Both the position numbers and the translations under genes were made by a program. The notes beneath the pieces were generated by a model. It saw nothing but the letters and a program-made list of their open reading frames with translations, had not been told where the DNA came from and did not search any database. From Siminovitchia fordii DSM 16014 = CIP 108821 (GTDB lineage: Bacteria; Bacillota; Bacilli; Bacillales; Bacillaceae_C): a stretch of 64,000 nt of DNA. The stretch covers positions 22,600 through 86,599 of the forward strand of contig NZ_KB894691.1 in assembly GCF_000374565.1 (NCBI RefSeq), in the 5' to 3' direction. Position 1 is the stretch's first letter, and each line of letters starts with the position of its first letter. Of the stretch, positions 8,073 through 17,016 are shown piece after piece.

Positions 8073-9440
8073 ATGCGCAAAAAAATTCCCATCATGTACA
8101 CTCCATTTGAAACAATCAGCTGGATAGAGGAGAAACTAAAGGATTCCTTCGACTTTGTACATAAACCGCTTGAAATCAATCATAAAAAAATCATGCTTTT
8201 ATTCATTAAAACCGTTATAGACGATCAGAAACTGCAAGAGGGCATCATCAGGCCTTTTTTTGAGTTGCCTACCACGAATGATGTGGAGGCTTACTTAAGA
8301 TCTCTTCCCAACCAGATCGACATTGAATCAAAAGAGCAAATTTTGGTGGAACTTACAAAAGGCAGTCTTTTAATCCATATCAATGACTCCCTCTTTTTGT
8401 TTGATTTTAATTTAGTAAGTAATGATACTATCCTGGAAAGCAATATTGAACCTACCATTCAAGGGCCTCAGTTTGCCTTGAGTGAGAGTCTTATGACTAA
8501 TATCAATCTTATCCGTCAGCGATATCATCAGCCTTCTCTACAGATTGAAATGATGACGATCGGAAAAAAATCCAATCAATCGTTGGCCATAATGTATGAT
8601 CAGGACAACGTAAAGCAGGATACACTGGAAAAAGTAAAGGATAGACTGAAGGGAATTGACCGGGATATCGTCCAATCAAGTTCTGAATTACAATTTTTGA
8701 TTAACAACAAAAGATTTTCACTTTTTCCAGGCATGATGATGACGGAAAGAACAGATCGAATGGTGTACAATCTGGCAGGGGGAAAAGTGCTCCTTCTTCT
8801 TGATGGTGATTCGAACGCCATTATTGCGCCCGCCATATTTTTTGATTTCATGACTTCCAGTGAAGACAGCTACCACACTTATTGGGTGTCCAGATTTGCA
8901 ATTATGCTACGGTATATTGGTTTGTTCAACTGTTTACTTTTGCCGGGATTATATGTCGCTGTTACTTCTTATAATGCTGATGTTTTTCGTGCTGAATTGG
9001 CACTGTCTGTAGCAGGAAGCAGGATCGGTGTTCCTTACCCCTCATTTATTGAAATTGTGCTCATGTTATTTGTAATGGAACTTCTGACAGAGGCAAGTAT
9101 CCGGCTTCCAAAAGCGGTGAGTGCCACAGCCACGACAGTCGGAGGGCTCATTTTGGGCACCGCTGCAACGGAGGCTGCTTTAACCTCCAATGTGATGATT
9201 ATTATCATTTCTGCAGTAGCCATTTCTACCTTTGTCATCCCTATTAACGAGATGAGTCTTGCCATCAGGGTCTTCAGATATGTTATTTTGTTCTTTTCCA
9301 CTGTATCGGGAATGGCCGGAATAATGCTTGGCCTCCTCGGGTTAATTATGTATTTGACGAACAAAAGCAGCTTTGGAGAGCCTTATCTAAAATTTTTCTA
9401 TAAAGGAAGGAAACAAGAGATTAAGGGGAGCCAGTCATGA
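8073..9440 (+). CDS. Spore germinant receptor subunit A (GerA family)
   Basis: A 455-aa GerA-family protein, slightly shorter than the usual 480-530. The N-terminal ~240 residues are soluble. The C-terminal half has about five to six hydrophobic segments and the family signatures LPGLYVAVTSYNADVF, VPYPSFIEIVLM and GEPYLKFFYKG at the end. In the inner membrane of spores, A subunits combine with B and C subunits to sense nutrients. The motif usually reading TTFHQEMIPT is TSYNADVFRAE here, so this is a divergent receptor. ATG 8073 (AAGGAG, 9-nt spacing) is preferred over an in-frame ATG at 8001. It overlaps the next gene by ATGA. Confidence 0.92.
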   Translation: MRKKIPIMYTPFETISWIEEKLKDSFDFVHKPLEINHKKIMLLFIKTVIDDQKLQEGIIRPFFELPTTNDVEAYLRSLPNQIDIESKEQILVELTKGSLLIHINDSLFLFDFNLVSNDTILESNIEPTIQGPQFALSESLMTNINLIRQRYHQPSLQIEMMTIGKKSNQSLAIMYDQDNVKQDTLEKVKDRLKGIDRDIVQSSSELQFLINNKRFSLFPGMMMTERTDRMVYNLAGGKVLLLLDGDSNAIIAPAIFFDFMTSSEDSYHTYWVSRFAIMLRYIGLFNCLLLPGLYVAVTSYNADVFRAELALSVAGSRIGVPYPSFIEIVLMLFVMELLTEASIRLPKAVSATATTVGGLILGTAATEAALTSNVMIIIISAVAISTFVIPINEMSLAIRVFRYVILFFSTVSGMAGIMLGLLGLIMYLTNKSSFGEPYLKFFYKGRKQEIKGSQS

Positions 9441-10534
9441 ACCGCTTTTTGTACTACTTGCTGTTCGTTAATATGTCTGCAAATATGATATCGGCCGTAC
9501 CAAAAATCCTTTTGGACCAACGGTTAAATGGCACGATCCCGTCCATGCTCCTTTCAGTTATATTCAGCTTTTTGCTCGTTTACTTATTCGTCAAGTTTTT
9601 CAATAAGTTCCCAAGCAAAGGTTTGCCAGAACTATTGAAGGAGTTTACCTCTCCCTGGTTTTACTATCCTTTTTTGATCACCATCATAGCCTTCTGGTTT
9701 GTTGGCGGCCTCATTACACTAATCACTTATTCTTTCATGCTCAAACGATTTATGACGCCGGACATGTCCTTAATATGGATCGCTTCAAGTATTTTGATTT
9801 TTGTTTCATTCGGTATTTTGATGAATACAAAAAGTGTTCTAAACACCGTGGAAAATGTCCTTTTTTTTACTATACCTGTAATCATTTACATGATGGTTAA
9901 ACCTTTTTTCAGTGATCAGTTTGAGTGGGACTTTGTCAGGGAAGCGATTATGCACGTAAATCACCTTCCCAGCTATAGTGCTTTTTCCGCTTCCTCTTTT
10001 GTTTACGTCGGCATCATGAATATCATCATCTTTAACCGGGCCTTTACCCAAACAAAGCGCCGCTTGACATGGAAGCAATTGCTTTTGATTGGAATTACCG
10101 GTATTTCCGTGTTGTCGGCCGCCTATTTTGTCCCTATCGGTTTGAATGGATTCAATAAGATAAACGATCTGGTCTATCCTGCCATCACTACAAGTGATAC
10201 GCTGCGGATGAAATTTGGGCTTATTGAGCGGCTTATTTACCTGTTCATGCCGTTTTTTCTGGCCATATCTTTTTTGAGCATGCTGATTCATTGGCATGTG
10301 GCTATTGAAACGTGTAAGGATGTGATCTGGCTGAAGCGATTTAAATGGAAAAAAGTCAACCTGACGCCTTACCTTTACCTGGTCGTATTCTGGATTATTA
10401 CATTAAAACTTGTCACAACACTTTCCGAATATGAAGTGTATTTGTATTCGTCCTATTTCTTCAATGCTGTACCAGGCCTAGTCGCTGTTTTCTTTTTCTT
10501 ATGTTGGTTCATAAAAAGGAGGGCGGCAACATGA
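9437..10534 (+). CDS. Spore germinant receptor subunit B (GerB-type permease)
   Basis: 365 aa with about ten predicted transmembrane segments, belonging to the spore germination permease branch of the APC superfamily. B subunits form the likely germinant-binding part of the receptor in the spore inner membrane. It starts inside the stop of subunit A (ATGA) and ends inside the start of subunit C (ATGA), so the three genes are translationally coupled. Gene order A-B-C is the classical gerA layout. The germinant is unknown. Confidence 0.9.
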   Translation: MNRFLYYLLFVNMSANMISAVPKILLDQRLNGTIPSMLLSVIFSFLLVYLFVKFFNKFPSKGLPELLKEFTSPWFYYPFLITIIAFWFVGGLITLITYSFMLKRFMTPDMSLIWIASSILIFVSFGILMNTKSVLNTVENVLFFTIPVIIYMMVKPFFSDQFEWDFVREAIMHVNHLPSYSAFSASSFVYVGIMNIIIFNRAFTQTKRRLTWKQLLLIGITGISVLSAAYFVPIGLNGFNKINDLVYPAITTSDTLRMKFGLIERLIYLFMPFFLAISFLSMLIHWHVAIETCKDVIWLKRFKWKKVNLTPYLYLVVFWIITLKLVTTLSEYEVYLYSSYFFNAVPGLVAVFFFLCWFIKRRAAT

Positions 10535-11634
10535 AGAGACAGTTATTCAGATTATTCATTGGAATTGCTGCCTGTTTGTTTCTTACAAGCTGCGGATTCA
10601 AAGATATCGATAAGCGGATTTTCGTCCAAGCCATTGGTGTGGATTATTCCAACAATGAGAAGCAGCCATATAAAGTGACTTTAAAATTAGCCGTTCCATC
10701 CGGTTCATTAAAGGAGGCAGAAACTAAATACGCTTATATTTCAAAGGAAGACTCAAGCATGGCAGAAGCAATCCGGTTTCTAAAGAGCCATGAGGACAAA
10801 GAACTTGATTTTGGCCATGCAAAAGTGATTGTTTTGGGAGAAAATATTTTGGAACGCGATCTGCACGAGATGTTGGACTTTTTTTTCAGAAGAAGAGATA
10901 TTCAAATGATTTCGTGGGTAGCTGTTGGCAATCCTTCCGCCGAAAAAGTGTTGAAAGTCCATCCCAAATCAGAAATGTCCGGAACGTTCGCACTCAGTAA
11001 CTTTTTTTCCAACAACGGGGTCGAGAGTGCCTATATTGTGTCAAGCTTCCTTTTTGATGCAAGAAGGAGAATCGTTGAAAGCGGGATTGATCCGATTCTT
11101 CCCATCATTGAAACAGGGAACAAAAGTAAACTGAAGGTGAATCAATCAGTGGTTTTTTCGGGGGTCAAAAAGACGAGGACTATACAGCTCTCCCCTAAAC
11201 AGACGAAGCTTTATAATTTATTGGCCAATAATACAAGTAAAATGGAAATTGAAGTAGGCAAAATGGAGGAAAGCTTTACAATGTCCGTGGATACTGCAAA
11301 GGTGAGATATAAAATCATCACTTCCGGGAGAAAACCAGTTTTAAAAATGGATATTCGAATCGGCGGAATTATTGAAGAATCCAGTTTCGATATGTCTCCC
11401 AAAAATTTAGACAAGTACAGCAGCCAAGCAGGCAAACACACAAAAAAAGAAATCTTGAAACTTTTGACATTATTTCAGGAGAAGAATATTGACCCACTGG
11501 GATTTGGCTTAAGGTATAAAGCGACAAAATTAAATAACGGGAAAAGATTTGATGAGTGGAAAAAGATATACCCAGATTTGACTTTTGATGTTTCTGTTGA
11601 TGCAAGCATTAAAAGTACCGGAGCGATAGAATAA
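10531..11634 (+). CDS. Spore germinant receptor subunit C (GerC lipoprotein)
   Basis: A 367-aa lipoprotein of the Ger(x)C family. The signal peptide ends in LTSCGFKDID, and the characteristic FVQAIGVDYS follows. C subunits are lipid-anchored to the outer face of the spore inner membrane and are needed for receptor function. The start was set at ATG 10531 (AAGGAGGG site); an in-frame ATG 30 bp upstream lies inside gerB. It ends the operon. No clear terminator hairpin was seen. Confidence 0.9.
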   Translation: MKRQLFRLFIGIAACLFLTSCGFKDIDKRIFVQAIGVDYSNNEKQPYKVTLKLAVPSGSLKEAETKYAYISKEDSSMAEAIRFLKSHEDKELDFGHAKVIVLGENILERDLHEMLDFFFRRRDIQMISWVAVGNPSAEKVLKVHPKSEMSGTFALSNFFSNNGVESAYIVSSFLFDARRRIVESGIDPILPIIETGNKSKLKVNQSVVFSGVKKTRTIQLSPKQTKLYNLLANNTSKMEIEVGKMEESFTMSVDTAKVRYKIITSGRKPVLKMDIRIGGIIEESSFDMSPKNLDKYSSQAGKHTKKEILKLLTLFQEKNIDPLGFGLRYKATKLNNGKRFDEWKKIYPDLTFDVSVDASIKSTGAIE

Positions 11635-11751
11635 TGTCCCATCATAAGTTGTGGTAATGGTTCACATCAAATTATATTCGAAATTTTCCATCATATATGG
11701 GTATGCCGACTGTATAATGTAGATAGAAGATGAATACAAGGGGTATGGACG

Positions 11752-12459
11752 ATGAGAGAAGGAAAAATTCTGATCGTGGAAGATGAGTTGGCTATCCGTA
11801 AACTGATTAATTTTAATCTCCAGCGTTCCAATTTCGATGTAATCGAAACGGATGAAGGAAAACAGGTAATACCCTTAATAAAAAAACATGACCCTTCGCT
11901 TATTCTATTGGATCTGACCCTACCGGATATGGACGGATTTGATCTTTGCGCACAGCTTACCGACAATCACCCCGAGATTCCGATTATCATTGTATCCGCA
12001 CGAGGGCAAGATATGGAAAAGATCATGGGACTGGAGCTTGGAGCAGACGATTATATTGTAAAGCCGTTCAATCCACTGGAACTGGTGGCAAGAATCCGAT
12101 CGGTCCTCAGAAGGCTCAGCAGTATTGCTAATCAAACTGAGCCGGATGTCATCAGAACAGGCCCCTTCATAATCGAACTCCGAACTCAAAGAGTCTATAA
12201 ATCCAATAAACAGATCAAATTGACGAACAGAGAATTCCAGATGATCAAGTTGTTTACAGAAAAGTTGAACGAACCCATTACAAGAGATGAGCTTCTTGAT
12301 GAAATTTGGGGGTTAGACTTTTTTGGCGACCCGAAAACAGTAGATGTACATATTCGGAGGTTAAGAGAAAAAATTGAAAAAGATCCTTCCAATCCGGCAT
12401 ACCTGAAAACAATTTGGGGATATGGGTATTCCTTCTTCCATGATGAGGATACCAAATGA
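11752..12459 (+). CDS. OmpR-family response regulator
   Basis: 235 aa. The receiver domain has the acidic pair ED near residue 9, phospho-acceptor Asp in LILLDLTLPD and Lys in YIVKPFNP. A winged-helix DNA-binding domain of OmpR/PhoB type follows (DELLDEIWG, VDVHIRRLREKI, YGYSF). The ribosome site AAGGGG precedes ATG. It overlaps the histidine kinase by ATGA. A TATAAT at 11713-11718 may be part of the promoter, without a convincing -35. Confidence 0.93.
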   Translation: MREGKILIVEDELAIRKLINFNLQRSNFDVIETDEGKQVIPLIKKHDPSLILLDLTLPDMDGFDLCAQLTDNHPEIPIIIVSARGQDMEKIMGLELGADDYIVKPFNPLELVARIRSVLRRLSSIANQTEPDVIRTGPFIIELRTQRVYKSNKQIKLTNREFQMIKLFTEKLNEPITRDELLDEIWGLDFFGDPKTVDVHIRRLREKIEKDPSNPAYLKTIWGYGYSFFHDEDTK

Positions 12460-13838
12460 AAAAAAGCATAAAGAGAAGGCTGGCATGGAGTTATCTGCTC
12501 CTCATCATTTTTACTGTTGTCTTATTCGAGACGATCATTTTATCAGCTCTGATGATGTATTACAAAGAAGGTGTAAAACAGACCCTTCGCGACCAGAGCG
12601 CCATGTTTTCGTCCTTTTATGAACAGGAATTGATTGAAGGCAGATATAAAAGCGAAGCGAGCCAGCTTTTGTCACAGTACAACTTCCACATCAATGCTCA
12701 CGTTCAGCTCGTTGACATGAAAGGGAATATATTAGCGGAGTCCCATAAAACCGCTGTAAAAAATATTTCACAGGAAGATGATGTACAAAACGGACTTGAC
12801 GGCGGAATGACAACCTCCATTCGAAGGGTGGACGGAGAAAAAGTCATGTCATTGACCTATCCTTTGAAATCGGGCGGCGAGATGATAGGCGCTATCCGAT
12901 TTACGACTTCACTCGTACCAGTTCATACAGTTTTTACCGAAAACGCCTTGATTCTCCTGGCAATAGGCGGAGTAGTTATTGTCCTGGCTGCTTTTATCAG
13001 TTTTTTTCTGGCAGGATCGCTCATCAGGCCGATCGGTCAAATGATCTCCGCCGCTGAACAAATGGCTTCTGGAAAATTTTCAGCAAGGGTGCCAAAAGGC
13101 AAGAATGATGAACTGGGACGCCTGGCTGACACATTGAATTACATGGCAAGCCAGGTACAGAAGCATGAAAAGCTGAAAAATGAATTCATCGCCTCCGTCA
13201 GCCACGATCTCCGTACACCGCTCACATCCGTCAATGGCTGGGCCATCACTCTGCATTCGATGGCAAAGGATGACTTGTTCCGCGAAGGGTTGGATATTAT
13301 TAAAACTGAGAGTGAACGCCTGTCACACCTTCTAGGCGATCTTCTTGATTTTTCCAGTCTTTCAAGTGGAAGGATTTCCTTCACTTTCGAAGAAGTGGAC
13401 CTGGCTGACACCATTCAGCAAGTCGTTCAGCAGTTGCAGCCTAGAGCTCAAAGACAAAGTGTACAACTGACGACAATTGTAAGGGAGCCGATTATTGGAA
13501 TCAAAGCGGATAAAAACAGGCTGATTCAAGTGTTCATTAATCTGCTGGATAATGCACTTAAATTCACTCCTGTGGATGGAAGTATCACCATGTCCGTTGA
13601 AAGAATTGAAAATAGAGCGATCGTTAAAGTGTCGGACACCGGGGTCGGTATTCCGGCCCACCAATTGGACACCATCAAGGACAAATTTGCCAAAGGGAAA
13701 GCAAAAGGCTCGGGCACAGGACTCGGGCTTGCGATCTGTGAAGAAATTATTGAGGGGCATGGCGGTTCACTTGAGCTGAGAAGTTCTGCTGAAGAAGGAA
13801 CAATAGCAGAAGTCACCTTGCCTGTTACCGAATTGTAA
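12456..13838 (+). CDS. Membrane sensor histidine kinase
   Basis: 460 aa. Transmembrane helix 1 is at ~9-35, then an extracytoplasmic sensor of about 130 residues, TM2 at ~168-190, HAMP at ~190-245, a HisKA domain with SHDLRTPLTSV, and a HATPase domain with DNALKFT, DTGVGIP and GTGLGLAI. It forms a pair with the preceding regulator. The gene downstream is a lipoprotein, suggesting a cell-envelope signal. The sensor has no family I recognise. Confidence 0.93.
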   Translation: MKKSIKRRLAWSYLLLIIFTVVLFETIILSALMMYYKEGVKQTLRDQSAMFSSFYEQELIEGRYKSEASQLLSQYNFHINAHVQLVDMKGNILAESHKTAVKNISQEDDVQNGLDGGMTTSIRRVDGEKVMSLTYPLKSGGEMIGAIRFTTSLVPVHTVFTENALILLAIGGVVIVLAAFISFFLAGSLIRPIGQMISAAEQMASGKFSARVPKGKNDELGRLADTLNYMASQVQKHEKLKNEFIASVSHDLRTPLTSVNGWAITLHSMAKDDLFREGLDIIKTESERLSHLLGDLLDFSSLSSGRISFTFEEVDLADTIQQVVQQLQPRAQRQSVQLTTIVREPIIGIKADKNRLIQVFINLLDNALKFTPVDGSITMSVERIENRAIVKVSDTGVGIPAHQLDTIKDKFAKGKAKGSGTGLGLAICEEIIEGHGGSLELRSSAEEGTIAEVTLPVTEL

Positions 13839-13885
13839 CTCTCTTCCCTGCCAATAGTATTTGGAAAAGAGTATTGGAGGAGCCT

Positions 13886-15580
13886 ATGAAAAATCTCCTT
13901 GTTTCATTCATTTTCCTGACTGCCGCTTCTTTGCTGACAGCCGGCTGCACTATTCTTCCAGAGCCAGGCAGCCTGATTCAGGCTCCCAAACAGACGGTTA
14001 CGGGAGCTGCCGATAGTGAAGATATCCATTTGATTGCGAAAAAATTCCTCCCGAAAGGAACAATCTTAGCAACGCCAAACTCCCCAGTTCATGGAGAGCC
14101 GATCTTAACAGCAGATTTTGATGAAGATGGCCTTGAAGAAGTGGTCGTTTTTTATCAATCAAGAAACAGCTCAGGCTCCGTAGGCATGTTTGTATTGAAG
14201 AAGTACGGGGATGAATGGGAGAAGGTTTTTGCAAAAAAAGGGATGGGCTATGAAATCAGTTGGGCAAGCGCATCTGACCTGACGGGAGATGGGAAAAATG
14301 AATTATTGGTGGGATGGAAAATAGGTAGCTCTGCCGGCAGCACTCTTGAGATTTTCACTTATAGAAAAAATGGGATGGATCAAGTGACAAAAATCAACTA
14401 CCATGAACTGGACTTGATTCATATAGATAACGACCCAAAGGCGAGACTAGCCGTATGGAAAAAAGACGGCAATGATATTTACAATGTCGATCTGCTGGAA
14501 TGGAGAGGAAAAACACTACAACCTGACAAGGACCATTACCCTGTCTTTTTTCCCGAGGTGGTCAATTATTATCAACGAAGAACAGCAGCAGTCCCAGATG
14601 CCTCTTATTATTGGTACTATTTGGCCGATGCATTGTTAAAGGCAAACCTTCCTGAACAGGCCCTTACTGCGGTGGAAGAGGGCATGTCCTTCAATATGGT
14701 TGTTCCAACCTATGACCAATTTATTGAACTGCGGAATAAAATCGAACGGTCACTAGCATTGGCAGGAGATCAGGACTTGGTATTGGAAGTCCGGAATGCA
14801 GGAATTACTATGGAGATTCCAAGAGAGATTTCTCCTTATATCACTTATGAAGAAAAGGCGGCGGATATGGGCGGTTATGAGGTTTCCGTGCTCGTATCGG
14901 CCGGAACAAACAGGAAAAAGCTTTTTACAATTGAAATATTTTCAAAGGATATATATGTCCCCGAGGATGAACCCGACCTTGAAAGAATAGCTGAGTCGGA
15001 ACAGTTCGTTTACTTTGCAAGGAAATCTGTCCCTGCTACCAGCGGGGGCATTATAGAAAAAAAAAGCTTTGCCTTGGTAGATAAAATGATCTCAAATGTA
15101 CGGCCTGGGTCCGTCTATCCTGCATTTACAAACTTGGAAAACGAGCTGATCGTGAAACAGGTGAAAGAAGCTGCTGACAAATACACCTTTGTTACGACCG
15201 GCGGGAAAATGCCTAAAGGAATCGTTGAAGCTTCCGTGAATGACGGGATGGAAAACCGGTATATGGGGTCTGATCTCGACACCAGAGAAAAGCTGGCGAG
15301 TTATTTATCAACATCCTATACACCCGGAACGATCCGCTCTTACCTCCAGCGCACCAATCTGTCAAAACATAACGGAAAATTGGTACAGTCCAACGCAGAC
15401 GGCGGTTCACAATTACACTATGAAAAAGCCGTGATCGTCCGAAAAAAAGACAACGGGATGGAAAAAGAATTCGATTTGAGAGTGCCGATCGGAAACAGCT
15501 TGTCGTTCGAATATGTCCACGTTGTTTTTTCGAAAACTAAGGACGGCTGGAGAATCTCATCCGATTTGGGAACATTCTAA
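13886..15580 (+). CDS. Large lipoprotein with FG-GAP/VCBS-like repeats
   Basis: 564 aa. The signal peptide ends in TAGCTILPEP, so it is lipid-anchored outside the cell. Two acidic repeat units, TADFDEDGLEEVVVFY (~residues 70-85) and SASDLTGDGKNELLVGW, match the DxDxDG Ca-binding loop of FG-GAP/VCBS repeats. The rest, including a long C-terminal domain, is unfamiliar to me. The gene lies 47 bp after the histidine kinase and probably belongs to the same operon, as partner or target of the two-component system. The start is ATG 13886, with GGAGGA overlapping an in-frame TTG at 13874. Confidence 0.8.
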   Translation: MKNLLVSFIFLTAASLLTAGCTILPEPGSLIQAPKQTVTGAADSEDIHLIAKKFLPKGTILATPNSPVHGEPILTADFDEDGLEEVVVFYQSRNSSGSVGMFVLKKYGDEWEKVFAKKGMGYEISWASASDLTGDGKNELLVGWKIGSSAGSTLEIFTYRKNGMDQVTKINYHELDLIHIDNDPKARLAVWKKDGNDIYNVDLLEWRGKTLQPDKDHYPVFFPEVVNYYQRRTAAVPDASYYWYYLADALLKANLPEQALTAVEEGMSFNMVVPTYDQFIELRNKIERSLALAGDQDLVLEVRNAGITMEIPREISPYITYEEKAADMGGYEVSVLVSAGTNRKKLFTIEIFSKDIYVPEDEPDLERIAESEQFVYFARKSVPATSGGIIEKKSFALVDKMISNVRPGSVYPAFTNLENELIVKQVKEAADKYTFVTTGGKMPKGIVEASVNDGMENRYMGSDLDTREKLASYLSTSYTPGTIRSYLQRTNLSKHNGKLVQSNADGGSQLHYEKAVIVRKKDNGMEKEFDLRVPIGNSLSFEYVHVVFSKTKDGWRISSDLGTF

Positions 15581-15654
15581 TGCGGCCAGATCCTAAATGC
15601 AGTGAAAACCCGAACTAAGTGTCAAAAAGTGCAATTCCCTTGCCTGTCAACCAT

Positions 15655-15885
15655 TCATAAAGAGGTGGAGAAAAATGTATCCGTATCTCTCCACCACCCT
15701 TCTATTTCAGGCAACTTTGTTTTCAATTTCTTTTCAGTTCTTGCACCTTTACCTTCTAATGATTGAGCTCCCTGAATAGAAGTGATCATACCACCGACAA
15801 TTGCTGAGATAGTCGGACCAAAATCCGGGAATTCATTTTGAAGTCCTCCAATTTTCCAATAATAGACTGTTGAAACATTCCCCGA
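15655..15885 (-). pseudogene. Remnant of an unrecognised protein gene, frame broken
   Basis: A 76-codon minus-strand frame without a start codon or ribosome site. It reads like real protein: NEFPDFGPTISAIVGGMITS, then QGAQSLEGKGARTEKKLKTK, ending FFSTSL. A second natural-looking stretch (HFNYPDLMDILSDPNPLIDS, then GMFQQSIIGKLEDF) precedes it in another frame. A single-base change near 15840 would join the two as IIGKLEDLQNEFPDF. I do not recognise the family. Confidence 0.4.
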
Positions 15886-16028
15886 TTATAACAATGAGAA
15901 TCAATTAGAGGGTTAGGATCAGAAAGAATATCCATAAGATCAGGGTAGTTGAAATGGATACTGCAATAAGTACATATATAAGAAATTCAGCGAACTCCTT
16001 CGATCGTCGTTGATTCACCCCAGTCGAC

Positions 16029-16508
16029 TTACTTTACAACTCGTTTGGCACCGACATATTTTGTTTTCCAGTATTTCAGGTCCATGGACTGAACACGGAC
16101 TCCTTTCGATGTCGCCCCGATGAATTGCTTTTTACCGATATAGATTCCTACAAAAGATACTGTCTTACCATTTGTTTTATAAAATACAAGGTCTCCTGCC
16201 TTAAGATCCTTCACTTTGACGCTCTTTCCCTTTTTATACTGCTGAGCACTTGTACGTGGCAGCTTCACCTTTAGACTTTTTGAATAAACATATTGCGTAT
16301 AGCCGGATGCATCAAATCCTTTCGGTGTTGTACCTCCATACTCAAAACGCTTCCCTTTTAATGTTTGCGCATAGGCGGATACCTTCTCCCCTTTCGTTTG
16401 ACCCGCTGCATCCGCACTCGCTCCAAACATGGAAGAAAATAAAAGTGCCAAAGCCGTGAAGATTGCGACGAGAAACGATGACCTTTTGATCTTTAAGCTG
16501 ATTTCCAT
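16029..16508 (-). CDS. NlpC/P60-fold secreted protein lacking catalytic residues
   Basis: 159 aa with a signal peptide (to about residue 34, ASADAAG), then an NlpC/P60 domain. The fold markers are clear: FEYGGTTPKGFD, LPRTSAQQY, LKAGDLVFYKTNGK and VGIYIGKKQFIG. Active family members are Cys-His-His endopeptidases of cell-wall peptides. Here the Cys of FDCSG is Ala67 (GCA at 16308-16310), the His of HVGIYIG is Phe and the second His of FIHAS is Gly. It is therefore probably a non-catalytic wall-binding or regulatory protein. It stands alone on the minus strand. Confidence 0.88.
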   Translation of the reverse strand: MEISLKIKRSSFLVAIFTALALLFSSMFGASADAAGQTKGEKVSAYAQTLKGKRFEYGGTTPKGFDASGYTQYVYSKSLKVKLPRTSAQQYKKGKSVKVKDLKAGDLVFYKTNGKTVSFVGIYIGKKQFIGATSKGVRVQSMDLKYWKTKYVGAKRVVK

Positions 16509-16975
16509 GAAAAACCCCCGCTTTCTTAAGTTTTTTGCTTCAAGAACAGCATATTCGTTTTTGGAATTCTATAAGTTTCTAATTGTTTAAAAATGGTTAC
16601 ACAGAGGTTACAGGCTGCTTTGGGCTATGAATAAAACGGATGACCCTTGAGAGCGGGCAAATAAGCCGACTGCGGAAGGGACAGTTTTTTCAGTCACCAG
16701 GAACAGTCTGAGATTTGAGGACGAGGTGCTGGCCGCCATAGAGAGCCCATAACGCCGATGTTCGTTGAAGCAGGAAAGATTATTTTTTTCCTACATTTCC
16801 TAAAAAAGCAGGGGGGAACCTGTTTTGTTAATGCTAGCAGTTAAAATAGAACCGGTCACATGCAGACGTGGAAGCTGAAGGTCAACGCATAGATTTTTGG
16901 GATCCAAAACCCGTGGTTTACTCAGTTCGATCGCAGATCCCTTAATTATCGTTAGACATACGACAAATCCACATA
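16509..16975. other. Intergenic region, nothing recognised
   Basis: About 470 bp between the NlpC/P60-like gene and the terminator of the peptide-transport operon. The first ~100 bp should hold the promoter of the NlpC-like gene. No ORF or RNA gene is supported. Confidence 0.4.
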
Positions 16976-17002
16976 CAAAATGGCGGAGGATTCACCCCCG
17001 CC
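16976..17002 (-). terminator. Terminator of the peptide-transport operon
   Basis: Minus-strand stem GGCGGGGG/CCTCCGCC (7/8 pairs, 16982-17002) followed by ATTTTG, 14 bp after the M42 stop. The U tract is weak. Confidence 0.6.
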
Positions 17003-17016
17003 GCGCGCTGTCTCTA

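Noticed and set aside
9839-10297. 152-aa minus-strand frame opposite gerB
   Set aside because: Antisense to a complete membrane protein; no ribosome site or family.
15905-16018. Minus-strand 37-aa frame from GTG with one hydrophobic segment
   Set aside because: No Shine-Dalgarno, overlaps another protein-like frame of the decayed region and begins just after the NlpC-like stop. Could be a small membrane peptide, but evidence is too weak.
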